From JBFMFR01 sp040752025 (GTDB lineage: Bacteria > Chloroflexota > Anaerolineae > Anaerolineales > UBA4823): a stretch of DNA of 17,852 nucleotides. Position 1 is the first letter of the stretch; every line of letters starts with the position of its first letter. Positions 1-6,943 of this stretch are shown here, one piece after another. The stretch spans positions 1 to 17,852 of the forward strand of contig JBFMFR010000077.1 in assembly GCA_040752025.1 (NCBI GenBank). The letters are read 5' to 3'. Below the pieces are notes generated by a model. The model was not told where the DNA came from. It saw only the letters and a list, made by a program, of their open reading frames with translations, and made no database searches. The position numbers and the translations under genes were made by a program.

Positions 1-288
1 CGTGAAGCACATCATCAAAGCTGGCAATCCTTTTTCGCCGAAGCGCCCACACCGCCTGCTGAAGATGCCAGCCCAATCGTCAAAATGGCCTACAAACTCC
101 AAACCGAAATCGGCAAGGCCATCTACCACTTGCGCAAATCCACCGTAGAACCTGTCATCGGCATCATCAAAGAAATCCTGGGCTTCCGCCAGTTCTCTTT
201 GCGTGGCCTCACGGCTGCTGCAGGCGAATGGTGCTTGGTCTGTCTGGCATTCAACCTCAAACGCCTCCACGTGTTGATGGCAGGATAA
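1..288 (+). CDS. Transposase, C-terminal part (DDE type, IS1182-like), 5' end outside window
   Basis: The frame is open from the first base and ends at TAA 286-288, giving 95 residues of a protein whose start lies outside the window. The segment RKSTVEPVIGIIKEILGFRQ followed by LRGL, EWCLVCLAFNLKRL matches the C-terminal end of DDE transposases of the IS1182/IS4 type. In these, the Glu of the (S/T)VEPVFG-like motif is the last acid of the catalytic triad. The enzyme would cut and join the element ends. Base composition is visibly less GC-rich than the genes to the right, as expected for a mobile element. The family name is from memory of motifs; an IS5-group relative is the main alternative. 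Whether the copy is intact cannot be judged because the rest is missing. Confidence 0.85.
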   Translation, partial: REAHHQSWQSFFAEAPTPPAEDASPIVKMAYKLQTEIGKAIYHLRKSTVEPVIGIIKEILGFRQFSLRGLTAAAGEWCLVCLAFNLKRLHVLMAG

Positions 289-430
289 GTCAGGGTATGT
301 TTCAACGCGGCTGCTATCTGCCACAGAAGAGGAGATCTGGTATCAATCGTACTCGTTTAGGCTTTATCTGCGTGAATAGGCGGCTAATTTGGCCCTGTAC
401 CTTTATTCATCTTCTATAAGTGCTTGTCTC

Positions 431-446
431 TCCGACAGGCTGCTAG
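431..446. repeat. Probable terminal inverted repeat of the insertion sequence
   Basis: The 16 bases TCCGACAGGCTGCTAG lie about 145 bp after the transposase stop codon and end in CTAG. The match to IS1182-type ends is from memory. The partner repeat is not in the window, so pairing cannot be shown. Confidence 0.45.
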
Positions 447-637
447 ATGAGTTCTATCAAACTTACCAAATCCCTGACAACCAAACCTGTTTGCAAACGC
501 CTGCCAGTTTGTGGCCAGACATTGGGCCGTGAAGCCATTGCAACAAATCTAGGCCGGTGAGATAACACGACGCGCTCTACCGCCTGACGGGGGCCAGGGC
601 GGAGAACGGCGCCAGCGGCAACTACGACTGCCAGGGC
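447..637. other. Intergenic region between IS end and methyltransferase 3' end
   Basis: No gene is supported here. The region holds a perfect 10-bp palindrome GTTTGCAAAC at 489-498. There is a shift from AT-rich to GC-rich sequence near 555. I see no hairpin followed by a T run that would make a convincing terminator for the methyltransferase gene. Confidence 0.5.
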
Positions 638-1459
638 CTACCGGCTGCGCCCGAGGCGGAGGTGGAGCATGTACTGGAGGCCCAGGAAGTCGGACAGGGC
701 GCCCATCAGGATGTTGCGCAGGCCGATGCGCAGGGTGCGGTAGTAATAGTAGGCGCCCAGCAGCTCGATGCGCGGGTCCCAGGCCAGCAGGCGGCGCTTG
801 TTCTCCAGGCCCCATTTGAGGTAGGATTTTTCGTCCAGGCCGGAGCTTTGGATGACTTTTTGGTTGGCGATACGCACGCCCACGGGCGAGCTGACGTCGA
901 AGAGCATCTGGCTCCCCGGGAAGGCTTCCAGCAGGCGCAGGAAGAACTCACGGATCTCCTGCTCGGTGAAGTAGTAGAAGACTCCGGCGGCGATGAAGAG
1001 CACGTTGGCGCTGACGGCGATCTCGCCCAGCCAGGCCGGCTCCAAGAAGGAGGCGGCGATGAATTTGCGGCGCTCACCCGGCTGGATGAAGCGGCTGCGC
1101 AGCTCGATAACGTCGGGCAGGTCCAGGTCGTACCAGGTGAGCTGGCCGTTGTCGGTGCGCTCGAAGGTGGTGTCGAGCCCGCAGCCGAGGTTGACGATGG
1201 CGCCGGCCGGGTAATCTTCGAGGAACTGGCGGACGACGCGGTCACAGATCAGGGCGCGCTTGATCCAGGCAAGCTGGCTGAGCGGGTCCATGTTTTGCGC
1301 CAGAGGGGAGAAGTTGTAATCGACCTGATCGATGATGCGGACGGCGGTTTCGTCCACCAGGAGCGGCCTGGCTTTTTTCGATTCGATGGCCCGGCCCCAC
1401 AGGGGCAGGAAGAGGGTTTTTTGTACGTTACCGAGGTTGAAGGTAACTTTGTCGTTCAT
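638..1459 (-). CDS. Class I SAM-dependent O-methyltransferase (LCMT/TcmP-like)
   Basis: A 273-residue protein resembling the leucine carboxyl methyltransferase/TcmP group (COG3315 type), which methylates carboxyl or hydroxyl oxygens of small molecules or proteins using SAM. The SAM-binding glycine motif VNLGCGLDTTFER is near residues 88-100. YDLDLPDVIELR near 110-121 is the typical second motif. The frame stays open upstream to 1573, but the ATG at 1457-1459 is preferred. It is preceded by AAGGA in an A-rich stretch, and a longer start would overlap the upstream gene. That HTH/Fic-N gene ends 40 bp upstream on the same strand, so both probably share the promoter at 2014-2042. No signal peptide or membrane segment is seen, so it is cytoplasmic. 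The substrate cannot be told from sequence. Confidence 0.85.
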   Translation of the reverse strand: MNDKVTFNLGNVQKTLFLPLWGRAIESKKARPLLVDETAVRIIDQVDYNFSPLAQNMDPLSQLAWIKRALICDRVVRQFLEDYPAGAIVNLGCGLDTTFERTDNGQLTWYDLDLPDVIELRSRFIQPGERRKFIAASFLEPAWLGEIAVSANVLFIAAGVFYYFTEQEIREFFLRLLEAFPGSQMLFDVSSPVGVRIANQKVIQSSGLDEKSYLKWGLENKRRLLAWDPRIELLGAYYYYRTLRIGLRNILMGALSDFLGLQYMLHLRLGRSR

Positions 1460-1499
1460 GTTTTTTCCTTTTTTGTTGAGCATCTCCTGCACATCGCGG

Positions 1500-1991
1500 T
1501 TACGCCCGGTCATGATTCTGGCGGGCCTCACTGTTTGCGCGCTGCGCCTCGATGATTGCCTGGGCATCCTCAAACGTCAGCAGGTTCCCCTCCAGGTGAT
1601 TGGTGTGGTAGATGGCGCGCGCTTCCAGGGCGTTCCACAAGTGAGCCTCTTGTTCAGGGGGTAAGGCTTCAGCGCGCAGCTCCTGGCGCAGTTCCTGGAT
1701 ACCTGCGAGCGCGGCTGCCAGTTCTGGAGAACGGTTGTAGACAACGGTACGGTCTTTGCTCAGATGAACCCGGCGCGGGCGGCCGCGCGACTCTGTTTCT
1801 AACGCCAGAATCAACTGGCGCAGAGCTGAACGTGTGGTCAGCCAGGTGCCGCTGCTCTTGCGGGCAGCCAAACGGCCATCCTGGGCATAGCGCACCAGGT
1901 TAGCGCGATCAAGGGGATGGCCAAACCACCGGCTGAGCACGACGGCTTCAGCCAGGGTCAGCACTTCGCTGAGAATGTTCGTAGAAACCAT
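1500..1991 (-). CDS. HTH protein fused to Fic N-terminal region, catalytic core absent
   Basis: 163 residues. Residues 11-61 look like an excisionase/MerR-type helix-turn-helix (LTLAEAVVLSRW, then YAQDGRLAARKSSGTWLTTR). Residues 110-150 resemble the N-terminus of Fic AMP-transferases. TNHLEG at 130-135 fits the inhibitory-helix motif (S/T)xxxE(G/N), and NLLTFEDAQAIIE is the usual continuation. The protein stops at TAA 1500-1502, before any HxFx(D/E)GNGRxxR core, and none is found in the other frames before the methyltransferase gene. The ATG at 1989-1991 is well supported by AAAGGAGG six bases upstream. The TTG at 2015 would lie inside the promoter. Inference: either a decayed Fic gene or a stand-alone DNA-binding, antitoxin-like module that controls its own palindromic promoter. 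Confidence 0.7.
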   Translation of the reverse strand: MVSTNILSEVLTLAEAVVLSRWFGHPLDRANLVRYAQDGRLAARKSSGTWLTTRSALRQLILALETESRGRPRRVHLSKDRTVVYNRSPELAAALAGIQELRQELRAEALPPEQEAHLWNALEARAIYHTNHLEGNLLTFEDAQAIIEAQRANSEARQNHDRA

Positions 1992-1997
1992 AAGCAG

Positions 1998-2005
1998 CCT
2001 CCTTT
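1998..2005 (-). promoter_or_regulatory. Strong ribosome binding site for the HTH/Fic-N gene
   Basis: On the minus strand AAAGGAGG lies six bases before the ATG at 1991. It fixes this start over the upstream TTG at 2015 in the same frame. Confidence 0.8.
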
Positions 2006-2011
2006 GCAAAC

Positions 2012-2039
2012 ACAATATACATCAATCGATGTATATTGT
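2012..2039. repeat. Perfect 12+4+12 bp palindrome, probable operator
   Basis: The arm ACAATATACATC at 2012-2023 is exactly complementary to GATGTATATTGT at 2028-2039, with four bases (AATC) between them. The palindrome covers the -10 box, the spacer and half of the -35 box of the minus-strand promoter. A dimeric repressor bound here would block RNA polymerase. The obvious candidate is the HTH protein encoded directly downstream, but that link is inferred. Confidence 0.75.
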
Positions 2040-2042
2040 CAA
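2014..2042 (-). promoter_or_regulatory. Sigma-70-type promoter for the HTH/Fic-N and methyltransferase genes
   Basis: On the minus strand a perfect -35 box TTGACA (2037-2042) is separated by exactly 17 bp from a -10 box TATATT (2014-2019, five of six). Transcription would start near 2007, leaving a leader of about 15 bases that is mostly the AAAGGAGG ribosome binding site. Confidence 0.8.
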
Positions 2043-2116
2043 CCAGAGGCAGAGTCAATTTGCAATTTAGAGCGCCAGATGCGGCCATGTGATGCAGGAT
2101 CAACCCAGGCGCGCAT

Positions 2117-3139
2117 TCAGGCTAATGCCTCATCGAAGAACCGCAGCAGTTTCTCCCGGTAGGCCTTGGGATCCTGCACCAGGCCGCCGGCGTGTTTGGC
2201 ACGCGGCAGTTCCCACAGGGTCTTGGGCTGTGAGGCGGCAGCGTAGAACAGGCGGTTGAACTTCTGTTCGCTGCCCTTGCCGGTGGAGATGAGCAGGAGC
2301 GGGCAGCTTACCCGGCGGATGACGGCGGTGGTGCTCTCGGGGGAGCGGATGCCGGTCATGACGTCGCCCAGCCAGTAGGCGAACCAGTTGAGCGGGTAAT
2401 AGAGTTTGCTGCGCAGGCTGGCCGGGCGGCCGCTGCTGCCGTGATCCTCCAGGGATGCGCTGCCCAGGCCCTCCATGCCAACGGCGCGGATTTCGGGCGA
2501 GAGGGCGGCGGCGCGCAGCACGGCCTGGGCGCCCAGCGAAACGCCGAAAGCGCCGATCCTGCCCAGATCGACATCCTGGCGCGTGCGCAGGTAGTCGACC
2601 GCCGCCAGGATGTCCTGGGTTTCGAGGATGCCGAAGGTGGAGGTGTCGCCCTGGCTGCGCCCGTGGGCGCGCAGGTCGAGGGCCAGCAGGCTGTAGCCGC
2701 CTTTGTGCAGGGCTTCGAGGTGCAGGATCATGCTGCTGCACGAGCCGCCGCGCCCGTGGGCCAGGATGATGACGGCGGCCTGGCGGTCATCCACGCCGCG
2801 GGCGGGGACGAACCAGCCGGACAGGCGCAGGCCGTCGCAGGTGCGAAGCTGGATGTCTTCGTAGGGCAGGAAGAAAATCTCGGGGGTGACGTTGCGCATG
2901 GCGAACCAGCGCGGCGGGTGGACGGACATGAAAGTGGTCCAGACGCTGTAGGCCAGGAAGACCGGCGGAAGCAGCCCGAGCAGCGCCAGCCAATTGGAGG
3001 GCAGGGCCAGCGAAATGCCGTAGGCCGCCAGGACGACGCCCACGGAGACCAGGGCGTTACGGTAGAACAACCCGGAGCGGCCCAGGAAGGCGGCCCGGTA
3101 CAGCCCAGGGGGCGGGTCGCCCTGCGGGGTGGGTTTCAC
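2117..3139 (-). CDS. Membrane-anchored alpha/beta hydrolase
   Basis: 340 residues. Two hydrophobic segments near residues 22-70 (VSVGVVLAAYGISLAL and LALLGLLPPVFLAYSV) should anchor it in the membrane. A serine-hydrolase domain follows: oxyanion motif HGRGGS near 127-132, nucleophile elbow GVSLG with Ser about 200, and C-terminal His in RAKHAGG about 316. The usual Asp is not obvious; the strand LLLISTGKGSEQ carries Glu instead. The GTG start at 3137-3139 overlaps the TGA of the upstream peptidase gene in GTGA, a typical coupled junction. The frame is open further upstream, but that part lies inside the peptidase gene. Substrate unknown; esterase, lipase or peptidase activity are all possible. 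It is the last gene of the array. Confidence 0.8.
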   Translation of the reverse strand: MKPTPQGDPPPGLYRAAFLGRSGLFYRNALVSVGVVLAAYGISLALPSNWLALLGLLPPVFLAYSVWTTFMSVHPPRWFAMRNVTPEIFFLPYEDIQLRTCDGLRLSGWFVPARGVDDRQAAVIILAHGRGGSCSSMILHLEALHKGGYSLLALDLRAHGRSQGDTSTFGILETQDILAAVDYLRTRQDVDLGRIGAFGVSLGAQAVLRAAALSPEIRAVGMEGLGSASLEDHGSSGRPASLRSKLYYPLNWFAYWLGDVMTGIRSPESTTAVIRRVSCPLLLISTGKGSEQKFNRLFYAAASQPKTLWELPRAKHAGGLVQDPKAYREKLLRFFDEALA

Positions 3140-4833
3140 GCGGCGCCTATCCAGCGCTCGAGCATGTCTTCCAGGATGTCGAGCGGGACGGCCCCACTGC
3201 CGATGAGCACATCGTGGAAGGCGCGGATATCGAAGCGCTCGCCCAGGGTTTCTTCGGCGCGGGCGCGCAACTGGCGGATTTTGAGCTCGCCGATCTTGTA
3301 GGCCAGAGCCTGGCCGGGCCAGGCGATGTAGCGATCGATCTCGTTGGTGATGTTGAGCAGGGTGGAGGAGGTGTTGGCGGCCATGAAGTCGATGGCTTGC
3401 TGGCGCGTCCAGCCCAGGGCGTGCATGCCGGTGTCGACCACCAGGCGGCAGGCGCGCCACATCTCGTAGCTCAAGCGCCCGAAGTTGCTGTAGGGGTCCT
3501 GGTAGAAGCCCATCTCCAGGCCCAGGCGCTCGGCGTACAGCGCCCAGCCCTCAACGAAGGCGGTGAAGCCGCCGAAGCGGCGGAAGTTGGGCAGGTCCAG
3601 CTCCTGCTGCATGGCGATCTGCAGGTGGTGTCCGGGCACGGCTTCGTGCAGCGAGAGGGCTTCGATCTCGTAGAGCGGTCGGCTGGGCAGGTCGTAGGTG
3701 TTGACGTAATAGAAGCCCGCGGTGCGCCCGTCGCCGGAGGGTGGGAAGTAGTAGGCGGTGGTGCTGCTGGGGGCGCTGGCCTGGGGGACTTCACGGATGC
3801 CGTAGGGCGTGCGCGGCAGGGTCTTGAACAGGCGGGGCAGCTCGCCGTCGATGCGCTTAAGCAGGTAGGCGGTCTGCTGGAGCAGGGCGGCGGGGGTGTC
3901 GGCGTAGAAGCGCGGGTCGCCGCGCAGGAATTCGATGAATGCGCCGAAATCGCCCTGGAAATCGACGGCGCGCAGGACGTCCTGCATCTCGGCGCGAATG
4001 CGGGCGACTTCGGACTGGCCGGTGGCGTGCACTTCTCCGGCGCTCAGGTCGAGCGAGGTGAAGTAGCGGATGCGGTGCTGGTAGAAGGCGCGCCCATCGG
4101 GCAGGCGGCCGGCGCCGATGTGGTCGCTGGCCCCGGGCAGGTATTCGTCCAGGAAGAAGCGCAGCAGGCGCTCGTAGGCAGGCGTGACCGATTTTTGGAT
4201 GGCGGCGCGGCCTTCGGCCTGCAGGCGCTGCCGGTCGGCGCCGCGCAGGGCGGCGGGGAAGTTCGTGAAGGGCAGGTAGAGCGGGCTGTGGGCCGGGTCA
4301 TCGGCGATCTGTTTGCGGATGGCGGCGTCGACGCCTTCGAGGGTCACGCGGGCGGGGGGGAAGCCGGTGTCCAGGCCGACGCCCATCAGGGCGATGTGCT
4401 CGTCCACGTAGCGGGAGAAGGCCGCCAGGCGGGCCAGGTAGTTCTCGTAGTCGTGCAGGTTCTCGAAGGGGATGACGAAGAGCCACTGGTCGGGAAAATC
4501 GGTGTGGAAGCCGGCGGTCTTGGAGATGGGCAGGCGGTAGGCGTGGAACTGCAGCTCGAGGATTTCGTTTTCGAGCAGGCGGCGGAAGATGTCGTAGTTG
4601 AGGCGGTCGCTGGCCCCCAGGGCGGCCGGGTCGATGCGCTCCAGGCGCTGTTGAAGCTGGCGCAGGGTCTCCAGCCAGGCGGCGTGGCTCTCTTCGCTGG
4701 CGGAGGGCAGGCGGTCGTTGTAGCGGTGGTCGCCAAAGTAGGTGGCGGAGAGCGGGTCGTAGCGCAGGCGCGCTTCCCATTCGTCGTGGAGCAGGGCGGC
4801 GAACTGGGCGGCGGGGGTGAGGGGTGGTTGCAT
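3136..4833 (-). CDS. DUF885-family metallopeptidase-like protein
   Basis: 565 residues, the normal length for DUF885 proteins, a gluzincin-like family whose few studied members are zinc carboxypeptidases or peptidases. The metal-site motif HEAVPGHH is near residues 394-401, with EGWALYAE near 428-435 supplying the next conserved Glu. No signal peptide is seen at the N-terminus (MQPPLTPAAQF), so it should be cytoplasmic. The ATG is preceded by AGGAGG at six bases. It sits 50 bp after the oligopeptidase B gene and overlaps the next hydrolase gene by four bases. Two cytosolic peptidases in tandem suggest turnover of peptides, but the substrate is not shown. A 575-aa open frame on the opposite strand is a codon-bias shadow. 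Confidence 0.88.
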   Translation of the reverse strand: MQPPLTPAAQFAALLHDEWEARLRYDPLSATYFGDHRYNDRLPSASEESHAAWLETLRQLQQRLERIDPAALGASDRLNYDIFRRLLENEILELQFHAYRLPISKTAGFHTDFPDQWLFVIPFENLHDYENYLARLAAFSRYVDEHIALMGVGLDTGFPPARVTLEGVDAAIRKQIADDPAHSPLYLPFTNFPAALRGADRQRLQAEGRAAIQKSVTPAYERLLRFFLDEYLPGASDHIGAGRLPDGRAFYQHRIRYFTSLDLSAGEVHATGQSEVARIRAEMQDVLRAVDFQGDFGAFIEFLRGDPRFYADTPAALLQQTAYLLKRIDGELPRLFKTLPRTPYGIREVPQASAPSSTTAYYFPPSGDGRTAGFYYVNTYDLPSRPLYEIEALSLHEAVPGHHLQIAMQQELDLPNFRRFGGFTAFVEGWALYAERLGLEMGFYQDPYSNFGRLSYEMWRACRLVVDTGMHALGWTRQQAIDFMAANTSSTLLNITNEIDRYIAWPGQALAYKIGELKIRQLRARAEETLGERFDIRAFHDVLIGSGAVPLDILEDMLERWIGAA

Positions 4834-4883
4834 GAATTCCTCCTAAAAATGGGAAGCAGATTTTCGCAGATGTGCGCTGATTC
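4834..4883 (-). promoter_or_regulatory. Intergenic spacer with ribosome binding site and 10-bp periodic repeat
   Basis: This is the longest gap in the nine-gene array. On the minus strand AGGAGG lies six bases before the DUF885 ATG. The spacer also holds three imperfect 10-base units on the plus strand (GCAGATTTTC, GCAGATGTGC, GCTGATTCTC; 4856-4885) that run to the stop of the oligopeptidase gene. No promoter or terminator is convincing. Confidence 0.5.
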
Positions 4884-6929
4884 TCATACGCCTAAAGTAT
4901 CGAGGATGAAGGCGCAGTTCTGGGCGTCTTCGAGCAGGTGATCGTAGCGGCCGGAAGCGCCGCTGTGACCGGCGCCCATGTTGGTGAGCAGCAGCAGGCG
5001 GTTGGAACCGGTCTTGTGGGCGCGCAGTTTGGCGACCCACTTGGCGGGGTCCCAGTAGGGCACTTGCAGGTCGTTCCAGCCGGCGCGGGCCAGGATGTGC
5101 GGGTAGGCCTGGGCCTGGACGTTTTCGTAGGGCGAATAGGAGGCCATGTAGTCGAAGGCCTGGGGATCGTCGGGGTGGCCCCACTGCTCGTATTCGACGA
5201 CGGTCAGGGGCAGGTCGGGCAGGAGCATGGCGTTGATCACGTTGGTGAAGGGCACCAGGGCCACAACGGCCTTGAAAAGGTCGGGACGCATATTGGCGAC
5301 GGCGGAGACCAGCAGCCCGCCGGCGCTGCCGCCCTGGATGGCCAGGCGCTGGGGCGAGGTGTAGCCCTGGGCGACGAGGTGCTCGGCGCAGGCGATGAAG
5401 TCGGTGAAGGTGTTCACTTTGTTCATCAGGCGGCCGTTTTCGTACCAGGCGCGCCCCAGCTCGCTGCCGCCGCGCACGTGGGCGATGGCGAAGACGAAGC
5501 CGCGGTCGACCAGGCTGAGGCGGCGCGTGTCGAAAGCCGGGTCGTAGCTGTAGCCGTATGAGCCGTAGCCTTCCATCAGGAGGGGGGCGCTGCCGTCGCG
5601 GGGCAGATCCTTGCGATAGAGCAGCGAGATGGGCACGCGGGCGCCGTCCGGGGCGAGGGCATGCAGGCGCTCGGAGACGTACTCGGCCGGGTCGTAGCCG
5701 CTGGGGATCTCCTGGCGCTTTTTCACTTCCCAGGCCCCGCTGCGCATGTTAACGTCGATGGTCGATTCGGGCGTGACCAGTGAGCTGTAGTAGAAGCGCA
5801 GGGATGGGGTGTCGAATTCAGGGTTGGGGGCGGTCTTGAAGGTGTAGACCGGGTCGGGGAAATCCACGTAGCGCAGGCCGGAGAGCAGGTCTGGGGCGGA
5901 GAGGCGCATGCGGCGCAGGCCGGCCTGGCGCTCGTAGACCACGACGAAATCGCGGAAGGCGCTGACCTCTTCGACGAGCACGTCGGGGCGGTGGGGGAGC
6001 AGCTCGCGCCAGTGCTCCTTGCCCGGGGAGGCCAGGGGCGCCTCGACCAGCTTGAAGTTCTCGGCGCCGTCGTTGGTGCGGATCAGGAAGCGCCCGCCGT
6101 GGTGTTCGGCGTAGTACTCCAGCCAGTGCTGGCGCGGCTGGATGACCTGCCAGGCGGCCGTGGGCTGGCCGGCGGGCAGGTAGCGCACTTCGCTGGTGCT
6201 GGCGCTGGCGATGGTCAGCAGCAGGTACGCGCCGCTGCGCGTGCGCTCGACGTAGATGGGGTAGGCGTCGTCTGGCTCATGGTAGATCAAGGCGTCAGTT
6301 TCCGGGGAAGCGCCGGGCAGGTGGCGGAAGAGCTTGAACGGACGGTGGGCATCGTCGAAACAGGTGTAGAACAGGCTGTTATCGCTGGCCCAGGCGGCGG
6401 TCCAGGCGGTGTTGGGGATCGGGCCGCTGATCACCTGGCCGGTGCGCAGGTCTTTGACGTAGAGGTCGTAGATGAATGCCCCGCTGGTATCGACGGAGTA
6501 GGCCAGCAGGGTGTGGTCCGGGCTGGGCTCGAAAAGCAGGACGCGGCAGTATTCCTGGCCCTGCGCCAGGAGGTTCTCGTCCAGGAGGATCTCTTCGGGA
6601 GATTCCAACGAGGCCTGCTTGCGGCAGAACCGGCGGTACTGCTGGCCGGCCTGCATGCGCCAGTAGTAGAAATAGGCGCCGTGGGCCTGGGGGGCGCTGC
6701 TGTCATCCTCCTGGATGCGGGCGCGCATTTCTGCATAGATGCGCTGCTGCAAGGCTTCGGTGTGCTGCAGGCTGGCGCGGGCGTAGTCGTTTTCGGCTTG
6801 CAGATAGGCCAGCACTTCAGGGTCGGCTTTGTCTTGCAGCCAGGCGTAGTTGTCGGTGAAAGTGCGCCCGAGGTGTTCGAAGGTGTGCGGGACGATCCTG
6901 GCGATGGGTGGGACCAATGGTTCTGACAT
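4884..6929 (-). CDS. ptrB: Oligopeptidase B (S9A serine peptidase)
   Basis: 681 residues, close to the length of E. coli oligopeptidase B. This cytosolic serine peptidase cuts peptides shorter than about 30 residues after Arg or Lys. An N-terminal segment (YAWLQD) leads into a beta-propeller up to about residue 410. The alpha/beta hydrolase domain then carries Ser in GGSAGG (about 535), Asp in AGWNDLQVPYW (about 618) and His in GAGHSGASGRY (about 652), matching the spacing of the family triad. The ATG at 6927-6929 has AGGAG six bases upstream. An in-frame TTG at 6947 would overlap the preceding gene and lacks such a site. It lies 14 bp after the HAD gene. It is named by motif recall; a prolyl-oligopeptidase relative is less likely because the GYGSYGYS region fits OpB. 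Confidence 0.9.
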   Translation of the reverse strand: MSEPLVPPIARIVPHTFEHLGRTFTDNYAWLQDKADPEVLAYLQAENDYARASLQHTEALQQRIYAEMRARIQEDDSSAPQAHGAYFYYWRMQAGQQYRRFCRKQASLESPEEILLDENLLAQGQEYCRVLLFEPSPDHTLLAYSVDTSGAFIYDLYVKDLRTGQVISGPIPNTAWTAAWASDNSLFYTCFDDAHRPFKLFRHLPGASPETDALIYHEPDDAYPIYVERTRSGAYLLLTIASASTSEVRYLPAGQPTAAWQVIQPRQHWLEYYAEHHGGRFLIRTNDGAENFKLVEAPLASPGKEHWRELLPHRPDVLVEEVSAFRDFVVVYERQAGLRRMRLSAPDLLSGLRYVDFPDPVYTFKTAPNPEFDTPSLRFYYSSLVTPESTIDVNMRSGAWEVKKRQEIPSGYDPAEYVSERLHALAPDGARVPISLLYRKDLPRDGSAPLLMEGYGSYGYSYDPAFDTRRLSLVDRGFVFAIAHVRGGSELGRAWYENGRLMNKVNTFTDFIACAEHLVAQGYTSPQRLAIQGGSAGGLLVSAVANMRPDLFKAVVALVPFTNVINAMLLPDLPLTVVEYEQWGHPDDPQAFDYMASYSPYENVQAQAYPHILARAGWNDLQVPYWDPAKWVAKLRAHKTGSNRLLLLTNMGAGHSGASGRYDHLLEDAQNCAFILDTLGV

Positions 6930-6943
6930 AAAATGCTCCTGTA

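Larger units (their letters stand above)
1..446 (+). mobile_element. Right-hand part of an insertion sequence
   Basis: The transposase C-terminus is followed by about 140 bp without a convincing gene. It then reaches TCCGACAGGCTGCTAG at 431-446, whose reverse complement CTAGCAGCCTGTCGGA resembles terminal inverted repeats that I associate with IS1182-type elements. I therefore place the element boundary near 446. The left end and any target duplication lie outside the window, so the boundary is inferred. A short open frame at 228-419 on the same strand has no recognisable content and is not called as a gene. Confidence 0.6.

Noticed and set aside
228..419. 63-aa open frame overlapping the transposase end
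   Set aside because: No ribosome binding site or recognisable sequence; it lies in the untranslated tail of the insertion sequence.
543..640. Possible plus-strand coding remnant before the methyltransferase stop
   Set aside because: The short GC-rich stretch can be translated without stops but has no start, motif or homology that I can name.
662..1555. 297-aa open frame on the plus strand opposite the methyltransferase
   Set aside because: No recognisable domain, and the minus strand carries clear SAM-binding motifs with a ribosome binding site.
2441..3301. 286-aa plus-strand frame opposite the alpha/beta hydrolase
   Set aside because: Antisense shadow with biased composition; the minus-strand frame carries the hydrolase motifs.
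3214..4941. 575-aa open frame on the plus strand opposite the DUF885 gene
   Set aside because: Low-complexity Gly/Ala/Val/Gln composition, no motifs, and complete overlap with a well-supported gene; it is a codon-bias shadow in GC-rich DNA.
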